Positions 36,008-49,585 are shown, counted from the stretch's first letter. The stretch: DNA of 64,000 bases from Artocarpus heterophyllus (GCA_025403435.1 CM046340.1:28032210-28096209), one strand, 5' to 3'. Notes: generated by a model from the sequence alone, not told the origin. Translations and numbers: made by a program.

Positions 36008-37823
36008 TATTAGACATGTATGCCCTAAGGAGTAAAAATGTAATAAGTTTTTGAAAATATTTTTTATCAATAAAGAATTTATTTATTGTTTATATATCAA
36101 ATCTTGTCCTCTTTACGTTCATATTTGTTGAATGTATGTTAAGCAAACAATAGTCTAAGACTGTCAGTCTAAACCTTTAAGAATTGGGCATATGATAGAC
36201 AGATTATGCAGAAGACACGATTCTTAAGATGACGGTCTAAAATGTAAGATCTACAATCGAAGAAATAAAGTTGGGCACTTTATTCATGCAAAGATTGTTA
36301 TGTTGTCTATATCCCTTTTGGGAGATGGTTTGTCTTGACCATCGGAGGTGGACTCCATGAATAGAAACATTGGCACGTTGTCATAGGTGACGATGTGTTG
36401 GATAAGGACACAAAGTGAATTGATTTGGATTAATAATTTTGTCTCCGCAAATTGATTCACTTTAGGCAGTCATTTGTATTGTATCTTAATCCTGAGATGG
36501 ATAGTGGGCCCGTTGTCTAGACTTGTGTCTTTTGATGTACCAAAGGGTGACACCCACATCTTAATAGTGGTATGCATACCGATACGTTGGAGGCATGACT
36601 CTTGATGGTGTAGACCTGTTATTCATAGATATGGAATCCATAGCTCATCTTTAGGAGTAATGATATCCTCTTATATGCATTATCCTGTAATTGAAAACTA
36701 GAGCGCTCAACCATTTAGATACATAGGTGTAACCGAGTGGTATACTGTCTTTAGATAGTAAGTTTTCTGATGGTGAGATAATGGAACATAAGATAAAAAT
36801 AATCAGGAAGGTGAAATAGAACTTGTCCTTAAGCCGATTATGGATTATCATATGGGGATACGATACACTATGATATGTCATGGAGACTTAGTTATATGAG
36901 CTTCGTAATTCTATGTACTTCGAGAGTGTAGCTCCAAGCTTTTAGCGGAGTAGCGTTGGAGTTGATAATAATGAAATATATATATGGGATTTTGGGTTTC
37001 ATAATTATTGGAAGCTTGAACTATATAGGTCCATTTGGTCCCCTTTGTTTGCTCACAACATCCTGTAACGACACGGCATACTTTTCTAATAATTGGTAAC
37101 TTATGTCGGATTTATCAAATTGGTTGAAATTTGGAAGAATCAAATAATTCATGTCTGTTTATCGGTTGAATTAATTTGTGATAAAATTAATTCAAGATAA
37201 ACTTGTTGAATTATTGGGATCGGATAATTCTTGTCTGTTTATCGGTTGATTTAATTTTAGATAAATTAGATCAAGATAAACTTGTAGAATTATTAGGAAT
37301 TGATTTAATTTCTTAGAGATTATCTAGATAAAGTTGTTTTGATCAGATAACTTCTCTATTGGGTTATTTGAATTAAAACTGAGACTTTATCCTATAGAAT
37401 CTTGGGTGAAAAATAAAAAATTTGTGGAGATTTTTATCGACAGTTTGGCCTGCCGATCCACGTGTTCGGCTTGCTGATGGGGCCTGTTCGGCTTATTGAT
37501 TAGGCTGTTCGACTTGCCGATGAGCGAAGGATAAGATTACACCTTTTCACGTAGATCTTATTAGATATTGATCCGAACTTGATTCTGTTTCAAATTTTTG
37601 AGACTTAATCTAATAAGGAATGACCATAGGACTAAACTTTATAAATAGGGAGTAAGTCTTAAGAGTTACTCAGATCAATTGAGAGATTAAGAGTGATACT
37701 CTATTGGTGAGAATCTGAAAAACTCCCTAAGAGCTTTAGTTCACAAATCACGAACACTAGCTTTGGGTCTCTCGATTGGTTAGAAGGAGAGTCACTTGGT
37801 GGAAGAGTTGTATGTGTGAGCCC
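36008..37823 (+). repeat. Copia solo LTR H, left part
   Basis: Same family as the LTRs of B-D, starting TATTAGACATG, with a TATAAATA box near 37641. It is broken at AGCCC (37819-37823) by element C and resumes at 56646. Flanking AAAGC (36003-36007) and GAAGC (56868-56872) form a TSD with one change. No primer site or body follows, so it is a solo LTR. Confidence 0.88.
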
Positions 37824-39861
37824 TATTAGACATGTATGCCCTAAGGAGTAAAAATGTAATTCATTTTTGGAGACATTTTTATCAATCAAGAATTTATTTA
37901 CTTATTTATATATACCAAATCTTGCCCTCTTTATGTTCATATTTGTTGAATGTATGATAAGCAAACAGTAGTCTGAGACTGTCAGTCTAAACCTTAAGAA
38001 TTGGGCATATGATGGACTGATTATGCGGAAGACATGATTCTTAAGGTGACGGTCTAAAACAAATGATCCACAATCGAGGGAATAAAGTTAGGCACTTTAT
38101 TCATGTAAAGATTGTTATGTTGTCTATATCCCTTTTGGGAGATGGTTTGTCTTGACCATCGGAGTTGGACTCCGTGAATAGAAACATTGGCACATTGTCA
38201 TAGGTGACGATGTGTTGGATCGGGACATAAAGTGAATTGATTTGGATTAATAATTCTGTCTTGGCGAATCGATTCACTTTAGACAGTCATTTATATTGTA
38301 TCTTAATCCTGAGATGAATAATGGGCCCGTTGTCTCGACTTGTGTCTTTTGATGTGCCAAAGAGTGACACCCACATCTCAATAGTGGTATGCATGCCGGT
38401 ACGTTGGAGGCATGACTCTTGATAGCGTAGACTTGTTATTCATAGATATGGAATCCATAGCTCTTCTTTAGGAGTAATGATATCCTCTTATATGCGTTGT
38501 CCTGTAATTGGAAAACTGGAGCGCTCAACCGTTTGGATACATATGTGTAACCGAATGGTATACTATCTTTGGATGATAAGTTTTCTAATGGTGAGACAAT
38601 GGAACGTAAGATAAAAATAATCGGGAAGGTAAGACAGAACTTGTCCTTAAGCCGATTATGGATGATCATATGGGGATAGATACACTATGATATGTCATGG
38701 AGACTTAGCTACACGAGCTTCGTAATTCTATAAAGTTCGAGAGTGCAGCTCCAAGCTTTTAGTGGAGTAGCGTTGGAGTTGATAATTGTGAAATGTATAC
38801 TTGGGATATTGGTTTTCATAATTATCATGAGCTTGAACTTTATAGGTCCATTTTGGTCCCCTTTACTAGCTCACAAAGTCCTGTAACGACACAGCGTGCT
38901 TTTCCAATAATTGGTGACTTATGTTGGATTTATCAGATTGATTTAAAATTTGTAAGAATCAAATAATTCATGTCTGTTTATCGGTTGAATTAATTTTGTA
39001 AGAAATTAGTTCAAGATAAACTTGTTGAATTATTGCGATCAGATAATTCTTGTCTGTTTATCGGTCGTTTTAATTTTGGACAAATTAGAACAAGATAAAC
39101 TTATAGAATTATTGTGAATTGATTTATTTTCTTAGAGATTATCTTGATAAAGTTTGTTTTGATCAGATATCTTCTCTATTGGGTTATTTGAATCAAAACT
39201 AAGACTTTATCCTTTAGAATCTCGGGTGGAAAATAACAGATTCGCGGAGATTTTTTCTCAGGAGTTTGGCCTGCCGAATGACGTGGTTGGCCGGTCGAAC
39301 TGGCCTGTTCGGCCTGCCGATCAGAATGTTCTACCTGCCGATCAGCGAGAGATAAGATTACGCGTTTTCACGCAGATCTTATCAGATATTGATCTGAACT
39401 TGATTCTGTTTCGAGTTTTTGAGACCTAATCTGATACGGATTGACCCCAGGACCAATAGCTATATAAAGGGAGTGAGTCTCATGATTTACTTAGATCAAT
39501 TTGAGAGATTAAGAGTGATACTCTTCTAGTGAGCATCTGAAAAACTCCCTGAGAGCTTTTATTCACAAATCACGAACACTAGCTTTGGGTTCTCTCTATT
39601 GGTTGGAAGGAGAGTCACCGGTGGAAGAGTTGTACGTGTGAGCCCACACTCACTCCGGTTGTGGATAGAGAATAGCAAAGAAGACCAGTTGGTTGAGGCT
39701 CTTTTGTAACGTTACTTCTCTACACAGGTTGCGGAGCTTCTTCGGCACACTGAGGTTAGTAAGATCTGTATAATTTATACATATAACATGTCAAACTTGT
39801 TTTTTGAAAATTACTCTGACGGAAAATTTTTAAAATTCCCCTGCGCACTTTGTTTCCAACA
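37824..39861 (+). repeat. 5' LTR of copia element C
   Basis: It begins TATTAGACATG and ends TTTCCAACA, followed by the tRNA-iMet primer site. The TATA box TATATAAA lies near 39463, with GC-rich dyads at 39263-39345 upstream. An antisense frame lies at 38436-38669. The TSD AGCCC (37819-37823 and 56646-56650) shows that C is a single insertion in H. Confidence 0.93.
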
Positions 39862-39916
39862 ATTGGTATCAGAGCCATGGTTTTTACATAAATTTACGAG
39901 TTTGTGATCACGTTAT
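39862..39916 (+). other. Leader of element C, cut by element D
   Basis: About 55 bases of C's leader remain before D. They end in GTTAT (39912-39916), the TSD of D. The leader resumes at 49591 with ATGCGTAAATTTTG, matching B at about 1393. Confidence 0.9.
39864..39876 (+). other. Primer-binding site of element C
   Basis: TGGTATCAGAGCC, intact, two bases after the LTR end. Confidence 0.9.
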
Positions 39917-41949
39917 TGTTGGAAACAAAGTGCGCAGCGGAATTTTAAAAAAAAATTCATTAGAGTAATTTCCAAAACACAAGTTTGACATGTTATATAT
40001 TAAATTAGATAGATCTTGCTAACCTCAGTGTGCCGAAACACCTACGCAACCTATGTAGAGAAGTAACGTTCCAGAAGAGCCTCAACCAACTGGTCTTCTT
40101 TGCTATTCTCTACCCACAACCAGAGTGAGTGTGGGCTCACACGTACAGCTCTCCCACCGGTGACTCTCTTTCCAACCAATAGAGAGAACCCAAAGCTAGT
40201 GTTCGTGATTTGAGAACAAAAGCTCTCAAGGAGTTTTCATATGCTCACTAGAAGAGTATCACTCTTAATCTCTCAAATTGATCTGAGTAAATCATGAGAC
40301 TCACTCCCTTTTTATACCTATTGGTCCTGGGGTCAGTCCATATCAGATTACGTCTCAAAAACTCGAAACAGAATCAAGTTCGGATTAATATCTGATAAGA
40401 TCCACATGAAAACGCGTAATCTTATCTTCGCTAATCGGCAGGCCGAACACTCTGATCGGCAGGCCGAACAGGCCAGTTCGGCAGGCCGAACACATCTTTC
40501 GGTAGGCCGATCTTCCGAGAAAAAATCTCCACGAATCTTTTATTTTCCACCCGAGATTCTAAAGGATAAAGTCTCAGTTTTGATTCAAATAACCTAATAG
40601 AGAAGTTATCTGATCAAAACAAACTTTATCAAGATAATCTCTAAGAAAATAAATCAATTCACAATAATTCTACAAGTTTATCTTGTTCTAATTTTGTCCA
40701 AAATTAAAACAACCGACAAACAGACAAGAATTATCTGATCGCAATAATTCAACAAGTTTATCTTGAACTAATTTCTTACAAAATTAATTCAACCGATAAA
40801 CAGACATGAATTATTTGATTCTTACAAATTTTAAACTAATCTGATAAATCCGACATAAGTCACCAATTATTGGAAAAGCACGCCGTGTCGTTACAGGATT
40901 TTGTGAGCTAACAAAGGGGACCAAAATGGACCTATAAAGTTCAAGCTCATGATAATTATGAAACCCAATATCCCAAATATACATTTCACAATTATCAACT
41001 CCAACGCTACTCCACTAAAAGCTTGGAGCTGCACTCTCGAACTTTATAGAATTACGAAGCTCGTGTAGCTAAGTCTCCATGACATATCATAGTGTATCGT
41101 ATCCCCATATGATTATCCAAAATCGGCTTAAGGACAAGTTTTGTCTTACCTTCCCGATTATTTTTATCTTACCATTCATTGTCTCACCATTAAAAAACTT
41201 ACCATCCAAAGATAGTATACCATTCGGTTACACCTATGTATCCAAACGGTTGAGCGCTCCAGTTTTCAATTACAGGACAACGCATATAAGAGGATATCAT
41301 TACTCCTAAAGAGGAGCTATGGATTCCATATCTATGAATAACAAGTCTACGCTATCAAGAGTCATGCCTCCAACGTACCGGCATGCATACCACTATAGAG
41401 ATGTGGGAGTCACCCATTGGTACATGAAAAGACACAAGTCGAGACAACGGGCCCACTATTCATCTCAGGATTAAGATACAATACAAATGATTGTCTAAAG
41501 TGAATCGATTTGCTAAGACAGAATTATTAATCCAAATCAATTCACTTTATGTCCCGATCCAACACGTCGTCCCCTATGACAACACGCCAATGTTTCTATT
41601 CACGGAGTCCAACTCCGATGGTCAAGACAAACCATCTCCCAAAAGGGATATAGACAACATAACAATCTTTACATGAATAAAGCGCCCGACTTTATTCCCT
41701 TGATTGCGGATCATATGTTTTAGGCCGTCACCTTAAGAATTGTGTCTTCCACATAATCAACCCATCATATGCCCAATTCTTAAGGTTTAGACTGACAGTC
41801 TTAGACTACTGTTTGCTCATCATACATTCAACAAATATGAACGTAAAGAGGACATGGTTTGGTATATATAAATGAATAAATTCTTTATTGATAAAAATGT
41901 CTCCAAAAACGTATTACATTTTTACTCCTTAGGGCATACATGTCTAACA
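39917..41949 (-). repeat. 3' LTR of copia element D
   Basis: The plus strand reads TGTTGGAAACAAAG to GTCTAACA (2033 bp), followed by the polypurine tract at 41950-41962. Flanked by TSD GTTAT (39912-39916). The dyad cluster at 40435-40512 has one more 22-bp stretch than D's other LTR. An antisense (here plus-strand) frame lies at 41079-41309. Confidence 0.95.
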
Positions 41950-43477
41950 ATCTCCCACTTGCACTCAGTGAGTAAATACAGCAAATTTTGCATCCCCATA
42001 GCTTCCACATGCCTCTCGAAGACTCTCCCAGTAAATGTCTTCGTAAATGGATCAGCTAAATTGTCCTCTGACGCGATCTTGCATACCGTGACATGCCCAC
42101 CCTTAACAAAGTCCTTTATCACATGATACTTCTGATCAATATGCTTACTCTTCTTGTGAAATCTTGGTTCCTTAGCATTAGCTACCGCTGCACTGTTATC
42201 ACAGTACAGTGATACCACTTTATCCATACCAGGAACTACCTCAAGATTCCTAAGGAACTTGTAGAGCCACACTGCTCCTTTCGAAGAATCACTAGCCGCC
42301 ACATACTCGGTCTCCATCGTTGAATCCGAAGTGCAATCTTGCTTCGCACTTCTCCAACTGATGGCACCGCCACCCAGAGTAAACACAAACCCCGAAGTCG
42401 ATTTCCTAGAATCCAGACAGGATTGAAAATCCGAATCAGTGTATCCTAGAGGAGTCAAGTCCTCACCCGAATACACAAGCATATACCCTTGAGTCCTTCT
42501 CAGGTACTTGAAAATATGCTTTACCGCAACCCAATGGTTGGGTCCTGGATCCGCCTGAAATCGACTTACAATCCCGAGCGCATAGCTAATATCTGGTCGT
42601 GTGCAAAGCATGGCATACATGAGACTACCCACTGCCGAAGCATAAGGCACCTTCTTCATGTATTCTCTTTCTTCATAAGACTTTGGAGAGTCTTTCTTAG
42701 AAAGAGTAATTCCAGACCTAGATGGTTGCCCACCTTTCTTGGAATCCTGCATTGCAAATCTCCTGAGAATTTTATCTATGTAGCTGGCTCGAGACAAAGC
42801 TATCAATTTGTTCTTCCTATCCCGAAAGATCTGGATACTGAGAACAAAATTAGCCTCACCTAAGTCCTTCATGTCAAACTGCTTGGTCAACCATAATTTG
42901 ACCGATGACAACGCTCCAACGTCATTGCCAATTAGCAGAATGTCATCTACATAAAGCAGTAGAAAAACCACCTTCCCATCCTTAATGTGTTTGTAAACAC
43001 ATGGTTCATCCACATTTTGTGAGAACCCATAAGTCTTGATCACTTGATCAAATCTTATGTTCTAAGAACGAGAAGCCTGCTTAAGTCCATAAATAGACTT
43101 CAACAGCTTACAAACCTTACCTTCTTGACCCGCGACCTTGAACCCGTCTGGTTGTTCTATATAAATGGACTCATCAAGATAGCCATTTAGAAAAGCTGTC
43201 TTGACATCCATCTGCCAAATCTCGTAGTCGAGAGCGACAGCTATGGACAAGAGAATCCGGATGGACTTAAGCATGGCTACAGGGTTTCCTCATAATCGAT
43301 TCCTTCCTTTTGAATATAACCCTTAGCTACCAGTCTAGCCTTAAAGGTTTCGACCTTTCCATCCACTCCTCTTTTCCTCTTGTAGATCCACTTACACCCT
43401 ATGAGTTTTACCCCTTCAGGAAGATCCATAAGCTCCCAGACCCGATTAGTCCCCATAAACTTTATCTCTATGTTCAT
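41922..43477 (-). pseudogene. pol: RT and RNase H of copia element D (three lesions)
   Basis: The RNase H and most of RT form one open frame (41922-43043). It contains LLYVDDILLIGND, YTDSDFQSCLDS, STMETEYVA and YCDNSAAV, all acidic residues present. The normal stop before the polypurine tract is GAG here, so the frame reads into the LTR and ends CPKE. Upstream, a TGG to TAG stop lies at about 43059, and a 7-bp loss near 43276 (compared with C) shifts the frame. The N-terminal RT part (43277-43477) follows in the other frame. Few changes would separate it from an active enzyme, but as it stands it is broken. Confidence 0.92.
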
Positions 43478-43486
43478 GGCCTCTGT

Positions 43487-45058
43487 CTAGAGTTTTGAAT
43501 CAACATCCTCCATAGCTTCTGTGTAAGTATAAGGATCCCAGTCATGTTCATCCGGTTTAGTCAAAAAGACCTCTCCATTGAACATATACCTTTCAGGTTG
43601 ACGCCCTATCCTCCCTCTATGCCGAAGCCCCTGAGGTTGTTGTTCAGGTTTGTTTGGTTTTTCTACACCGATCGGAATGGTTTCGTTCGAAACCTCCGGA
43701 CTGAACGAATCACGCCTTAACTCCTCAAGCACCACTTTGCTTCGATGTTTAAAGTCTTCCATGTAACTCTCCTCAAGGAAAGTTGCATTAGTTGAAACCA
43801 CGACTTTATTTTCCTTTGGGTTATAAAAATAACCCCCTTTAGTCCCTTTTGGATATCCTACAAACACGCAAACTTCCGAACATGCTTCCAACTTATTCGG
43901 ATCCTTAAACAGGACATGAGTTGGACATCCCCATATGCGAATATGGTTTAAGGATGTCTTCCATCTTGTCCACAACTCGTGAGGAGTTTTAGGGACCGAT
44001 TTTGAAGGCACATTGTTCAAAAGATAACATGCGGTTTGTAGTGCATATCCCCAAAAGGATAAAGGCAATGATGAATAACTCATCATGGACCGAATCATGT
44101 CCAACAAAGTCCTATTCCTTCTCTCCGCTACGCCATTCTGCTGCGGAGTGCCCGGCGCAGTCAAATGGGATAAAATCCCATTATCTAACAAGTGTCCCAA
44201 GAACTCATCAGAAAGGAATTCCCCACCTCGATCAGATCGAAGTGCCTTTATGGGTCTACCCAATTGCTTTTCTACTTCAGCCTGAAACTCCCTAAACTTA
44301 TCATAAGTTTCGCTTTTGTGGTGCATTAGGTACACATACCCATATCTTGAGTAATCGTTAATAAAAGTGACGAAGTACTCATACCCTCCTCGTGCCTGGA
44401 TGTTCATCGGTCTGCAAACATCACTATGCACAAGTTCTAGAACCCCTTCGGCCCTATTGCCCTTAGACCCGTATGGTCTTTTGGTCATTTTACCCTCCAA
44501 ACAGGATTCACATTGAGGTATAGATTCCACCTTTAAGTGACTTAAAGGTCCATCCCTTACCAACCTTTGAATCCTATTCAGGTTAATATGACCAAGGCGC
44601 AAATGCCAAAGATAAGTCTTATTAGAGTGAGAAGTTTTAAGTCTTTTTGAGTTATTATCATTTATCTCAGCATTAAGCAATAAGTCCATCTTAGGTTTGA
44701 TAAAGTATAGATTATTTTATATCCATCCAGAACAGATAAAAGATTTGTTTTTATGAATCACCACTTTTTCATTAAAAGATACCACGTAGGAGTCTTTAAA
44801 TAAAGAAGATACAGAAATTAAATTCCTTTTAAATTTAGGAACATAAAAACAATCTCGCAAAATTAAATTTCTATAATTATCAAAATAAAGATGGACATCT
44901 CCCACTGCTTCCGCTGAGACCACGGATCCATCGCCCATTCGAAGCGTTAAGTCTTCACAAAGTAGACTTCTCGTTTCTTTGAATCCCTGTAGAGAAACAC
45001 AAACATGATTAGTTGCACCCGAATCTATGACCCAGATGTCACTGGATTCCTCAACCAA
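43487..45058 (-). pseudogene. pol: protease and integrase of copia element D
   Basis: Integrase is open for 400 codons (43487-44689) with [39 protein letters not shown] and [12 protein letters not shown], so zinc site and DDE are intact. Protease (44717-45058) has VIDSGATNHVC. One stop between them (CAA to TAA near 44700) and one at the integrase/RT border (TGG to TAG near 43482) break the polyprotein. This is the best-preserved integrase in the window. Confidence 0.93.
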
Positions 45059-45909
45059 ACAAGTTTCTAAATATAGAAGATCACACCTACCTCCCTTGGA
45101 AAGGAAGTCCTTGCAATACTTCTTAATATGCCGGACCTTACCACAGAAGAAGCACTTAAGCTTCTTGGGTTCTTCTTCTTCTACTTCTTGCTCTTTGTAG
45201 CAGCAGGAATAGAAGGCTTTCCACTCTTGGCCCGTTGCATCTTTCCATTCCCAGAGTTAGGATTGGAACCAGAAGCAGCTACCATATTGGCCTCACCACC
45301 AGCAGGAGACTCCCTAATCAGCGGTTCAAACTCCTGTAACTGTTTCATCAGTTCTGTCAAGGTCATATCCCGTCTATTGCTTATATTAAAAGTAGCTCTA
45401 AACGGAATAAATTCCTTAGACAGAGTCTCAAAGGCCATAGTCATTTAAGTTTCAGCATCGATGTCGGCTCCATTGGTTTGAGCCTCAACGAGGTAACCCA
45501 TGACCAACATCATGTGCTCCTTTACAGATGTCCCCGGTCTCTGTCTACAGTTTAAGAGTTTTTGAAGCACCCCTTGCCGCTTTGTTATGGCCTAGCCTCC
45601 AAACATATCCTCAAAATTATCCACGATCTGCTTCGTAGTCTCATAATCTTGATGTTGAGCCTGCAGCTTGTTGTTCATGCTAGCCATAACATAGCAGCGG
45701 GCCTGATCATTAGCATCTTTCCAGCGGTCGTATGCTTGGAATTGCACATTACTTGAGTCTCCCGTAGGCTCGGGAGGACAAGGAGTTGTCAGTACATATT
45801 TCAGTTTCTCAAAGGATAGGACGATGTCCAGGTTCCGTTTTCAATCGTTATAATTCTCACTGGTTAATTGGTTTTTGTCAAGTATCGAAGATAAAGCATT
45901 TTTAGACAT
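45059..45909 (-). pseudogene. gag: gag of copia element D (broken)
   Basis: It starts at the ATG complementary to 45907-45909 (MSKNALSSILDKN). The middle is open at 45181-45444 (EFIPFRATFNISNRRD, LTELMKQLQEFEPLI). The zinc knuckle keeps both Cys (CFFCGKVRHIKKYC), unlike B and C. Lesions are stops in the N-terminal part, an AAG to TAG in the lysine run near 45180, and one lost A in CCCAAAG near 45165 that shifts the frame to that of pol. Confidence 0.9.
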
Positions 45910-47553
45910 TTTCAATCTACAATGAAGAATCATATACCAAACATAAGCAAACATATATAATAATTTAGTAAGATAACACAATCATGTAAAATCATACAAA
46001 TGTATTTATGTGTCAAAGCCTTGAAAATATCACAACCTTACAACGATAATTCCCAACTCAGAATTTAACAAGCTCCTAAGGGAGTCATGCCAAATTCAAT
46101 CAGGAACACGGATCCCCTCCTGATTAATATATGCCATCCAGGACCCGTATGATCCAGCATATACTAATAATTGTTTCTTTGGCCATTAATTTTATTAACA
46201 GAGCTCCTAGGGGAGGTTAATAATAAAATTAACGTGAGTGTATAACCACCGTTTTAATATTTTATCCATGATTTATAATCACCACCTAGGGGTGTGCAAC
46301 CATAAATCATACTAAAATACCTTATCCTTTCAGAGATCCAATCTGGTACATGATAGAAATCCCTTCCTACGGGTCGGGACCACCATGTTCTTCCTATGGA
46401 CCAACGATGGAGGCCTTAGGTCTCCTCTTCGAAAACCTTCTCCCACTCAATCTTTTGAAGTCAAGGATTTATTTTAAAATTATGCATGAACAATTTTAAT
46501 ATAAGCTGCACTCCCTATTCTATATGACATGTTATCAATATTCATGGTAAATCATATTATAATGCAGACAAGCAAAGCAATCAAGCAAAGCTACAAGCAA
46601 AATAATAATAACCGTAATATTATGGTTCCACCCTAGAGAATAGAAAAATAAGATTACAAGAGAATAATCGAGACATTTTTCGATTCTTTATCCTTGAATA
46701 CTCAAGCAGTATCCTTCTTCATGTAATATCCATCTTCAAGTCTTCAATCCCCTATGAATCGAATACTTCATATTTCCGGTCATATCCAAATTTAATGTTT
46801 CTCAGAATCGTCCCAAAAATAAAATTAAAACTGCACCGGAAAAATTGCACCTTTTCTGGACACCTAGTAGCTCTCGGTCAGCAGGCCGGTCTGGGTGATC
46901 GGCCTGCCAATTATGAAGGTTCGGCCTACCGGACATGAAGGTTCGGCCTGCCGACAAAGCACCAAAATTTCTACCCCACTGTCGGCCTGCCGGACCACAC
47001 GTCTGGCCTACCGATCCGTGACCTCTGGCCTGCCGAACTGTGACGTCCGGCATGCCGACCGAGCAAAAAACTCTCATTCCAGAAAATACAATTTTAATGC
47101 AATTTATCAATTTTATTGTCAACAATTCAAAAACATAAAATTAGAGACTCAGGAAATACCTGGAGGCGCCATCATCAATCTTCAAGATCCGACTTCTCGT
47201 TCCGTCTTCTCTGAATAATTATTTAATTACAAAATTCTTACAAATTAAAAATTAAATAACAATTCCTAGACGGAGATGATAGTCCGCCATTTAATTACAT
47301 GAAAAACCTAGATACACATTCTAACCTCTAAGGAACCATAACTGGTATTAATTAATTAATAAATAATTAAACAACGATTTAATCAACCATAATTAATTAA
47401 TAAACATTCACCACATAATCCATGACAACATATATATTATATAGAAACCTAGAGTGCCGTCTCTCTATAAATTCAATTCAAGCATAGGAGAGATTAAGAT
47501 CACAAAATTTATGCATATAACATGATCACAAACTTGCAAATTTATATAAAAAC
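45910..47553 (-). other. Untranslated leader of element D
   Basis: About 1.6 kb, minus strand, colinear with the leaders of B and C. Its cluster at 46874-47064 has about nine TCGGC/GCCGA-type dyads. No gene is seen; a 107-codon frame here exists on both strands only because of the repeated dyads. Confidence 0.85.
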
Positions 47554-47555
47554 TT

Positions 47556-47568
47556 GGCTCTGATACCA
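47556..47568 (-). other. Primer-binding site of element D
   Basis: The minus strand reads TGGTATCAGAGCC, intact, beside the 5' LTR. Confidence 0.92.
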
Positions 47569-47570
47569 AT

Positions 47571-49585
47571 TGTTGTAAACAAAGTGCGCAGCGGAATTTT
47601 AAAAAAAAATTTCATCAGAGTAATTTCCAAAACACAAGTTTGACATGTTATATATATAAATTAGATAGATCTTACTAACCTCAGTGTGTCAAAAAACCTC
47701 CGCAACCTGTGTAGAGAAGTAACGTTCTAGAAGAGCCTCAACCAACTGGTCTTCTTTGCTATTCTCTATCCACAACCGGAGTGAGTGTGGGCTCACACGT
47801 ACAGCTCTCCCACCGGTGACTCTCCTTCCAACCAATAGAGAGAACCCAAAGCTAGTGTTCGTGATTTGAGAACAAAAGCTCTCAGGGAGTTTTCAGATGC
47901 TCACTAGAAGAGTATCACTCTTAATCTCTCAAATTGATTTGAGTAAATCATTGGACTCACTCCCTTTTTATACCTATTGGTCCTGGGGTCAGTCCATATC
48001 AGATTAGGTCTCAAAAACTCGAAACAGAATTAAGTTCGGATCAATATCTGATAAGATCTGGGTGAAAACGCGTAATCTTATCTTCGCTAATCGACAGGCC
48101 AAACACTCTGATCGGCAGGCCGAACACATCATCCGGTAGGTCGATCTCCCGAGAAAAAATCTCCGCGAATCTTTTATTTTCCACCCTAGATTCTAAAGGA
48201 TAAAGTCTCAGTTTTGATTCAAATAACCCAATAGAGAAGTTATCTGATCAAAACAAACTTTATCAAGATAATCTCTAAGAAAATAAATCAATTCACAATA
48301 ATTCTACAAGTTTATCTTGTTCTAATTTTGTCCAAAATTAAAACAACCGACAAACAGACAAGAATTATCTAATCGCAATAATTCAACAAGTTTATCTTGA
48401 ACTAATTTCTTACAAAATTAATTCAGCCGATAAACAGACATGAATTATTTGATTCTTACAAATTTTAAACCAATTTGATAAATCTGACATAAGTCACCAA
48501 TTATTGGAAAAGCACGCCGTGTCGTTATAGGATTTTGTGAGCTAGCAAAGGGGAGCAAAATGGACCTATAAAGTTCAAGCTCATGATAATTATGAAACCC
48601 AATATCCCAAATATACATTTCACAATTATCAACTCCAACGCTACTCCACTAAAAGCTTGGAGCTGCACTCTCGAACTTTATAGAATTACGAAGCTCGTGT
48701 AGCTAAGTCTCCATGATATATCATAGTGTATCGTATCCCCATATGATCATCCATAATCGGCTTAAGGACAAGTTCTGTCTTACCTTCTTGATTATTTTTA
48801 TCTTACATTCCATTGTCTCACCATTAGAAAACTTACCATCCAAAGATAGTATACCATTCGGTTACACCTATGTATCCAAATGGTTGGGCGCTCCAGTTTT
48901 CCAATTACAGGACAACGCATATAAGAGGATATCATTACTCCTAAAGAGGAGCTATGGATTCCATATCTATGAATAACAAGTCTACGCTATCAAGAGTCAT
49001 GCCTCCAACGTACCAGCATGCATACCACTATAGAGATGTGGGAGTCACCCATTGGTACATCAAAAGACACAAGTCGAGACAACGGGCCCACTATTCATCT
49101 CAGGATTAAGATACAATACAAATGACTGTCTAAAGTGAATCGATTTGCTAAGACAGAATTATTAATCCAAATCAATTCACTTTATGTCCCAATCCAACAC
49201 GTCTGTCACCTATGACAACGCACCAATATTTCTATTCACGGAGTCCAACTCCGATGGCCAAGACAAACCATCTCCCAAAAGGGATATAGACAACATAACA
49301 ATCTTTACATGAATAAAGCGCCCAACTTTATTCCCTTGATTGCAGATCATATGTTTTAGACCGTCACCTTAAGAATTGTGTCTTCCGCATAATTAACCCA
49401 TCATATGCCCAATTCTTAAGGTTTAGACTGACAGTCTCAGACTACTGTTTGCTCATCATACAATCAACAAATATGAACATAAAGAGGACGTGGTTTGGTA
49501 TATATAAATGAATAAATTCTTTATTGATAAAAATGTCTCCAAAAACGTATTACATTTTTACTCCTTAGGGCGTAAATGTCTAACA
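47571..49585 (-). repeat. 5' LTR of copia element D
   Basis: The plus strand reads TGTTGTAAACAAAG to AATGTCTAACA (2015 bp) and is very similar to 39917-41949 apart from scattered substitutions and a 22-bp loss in the dyad cluster (48090-48155). TSD GTTAT follows at 49586-49590. The promoter on the minus strand has TATAAAAA near 47965. Confidence 0.95.

Noticed and set aside
46802..47218. Two 107-codon frames on opposite strands in D's leader
   Set aside because: They consist largely of the repeated palindromic dyads, which translate on both strands; the equivalent frames are broken in B and C.
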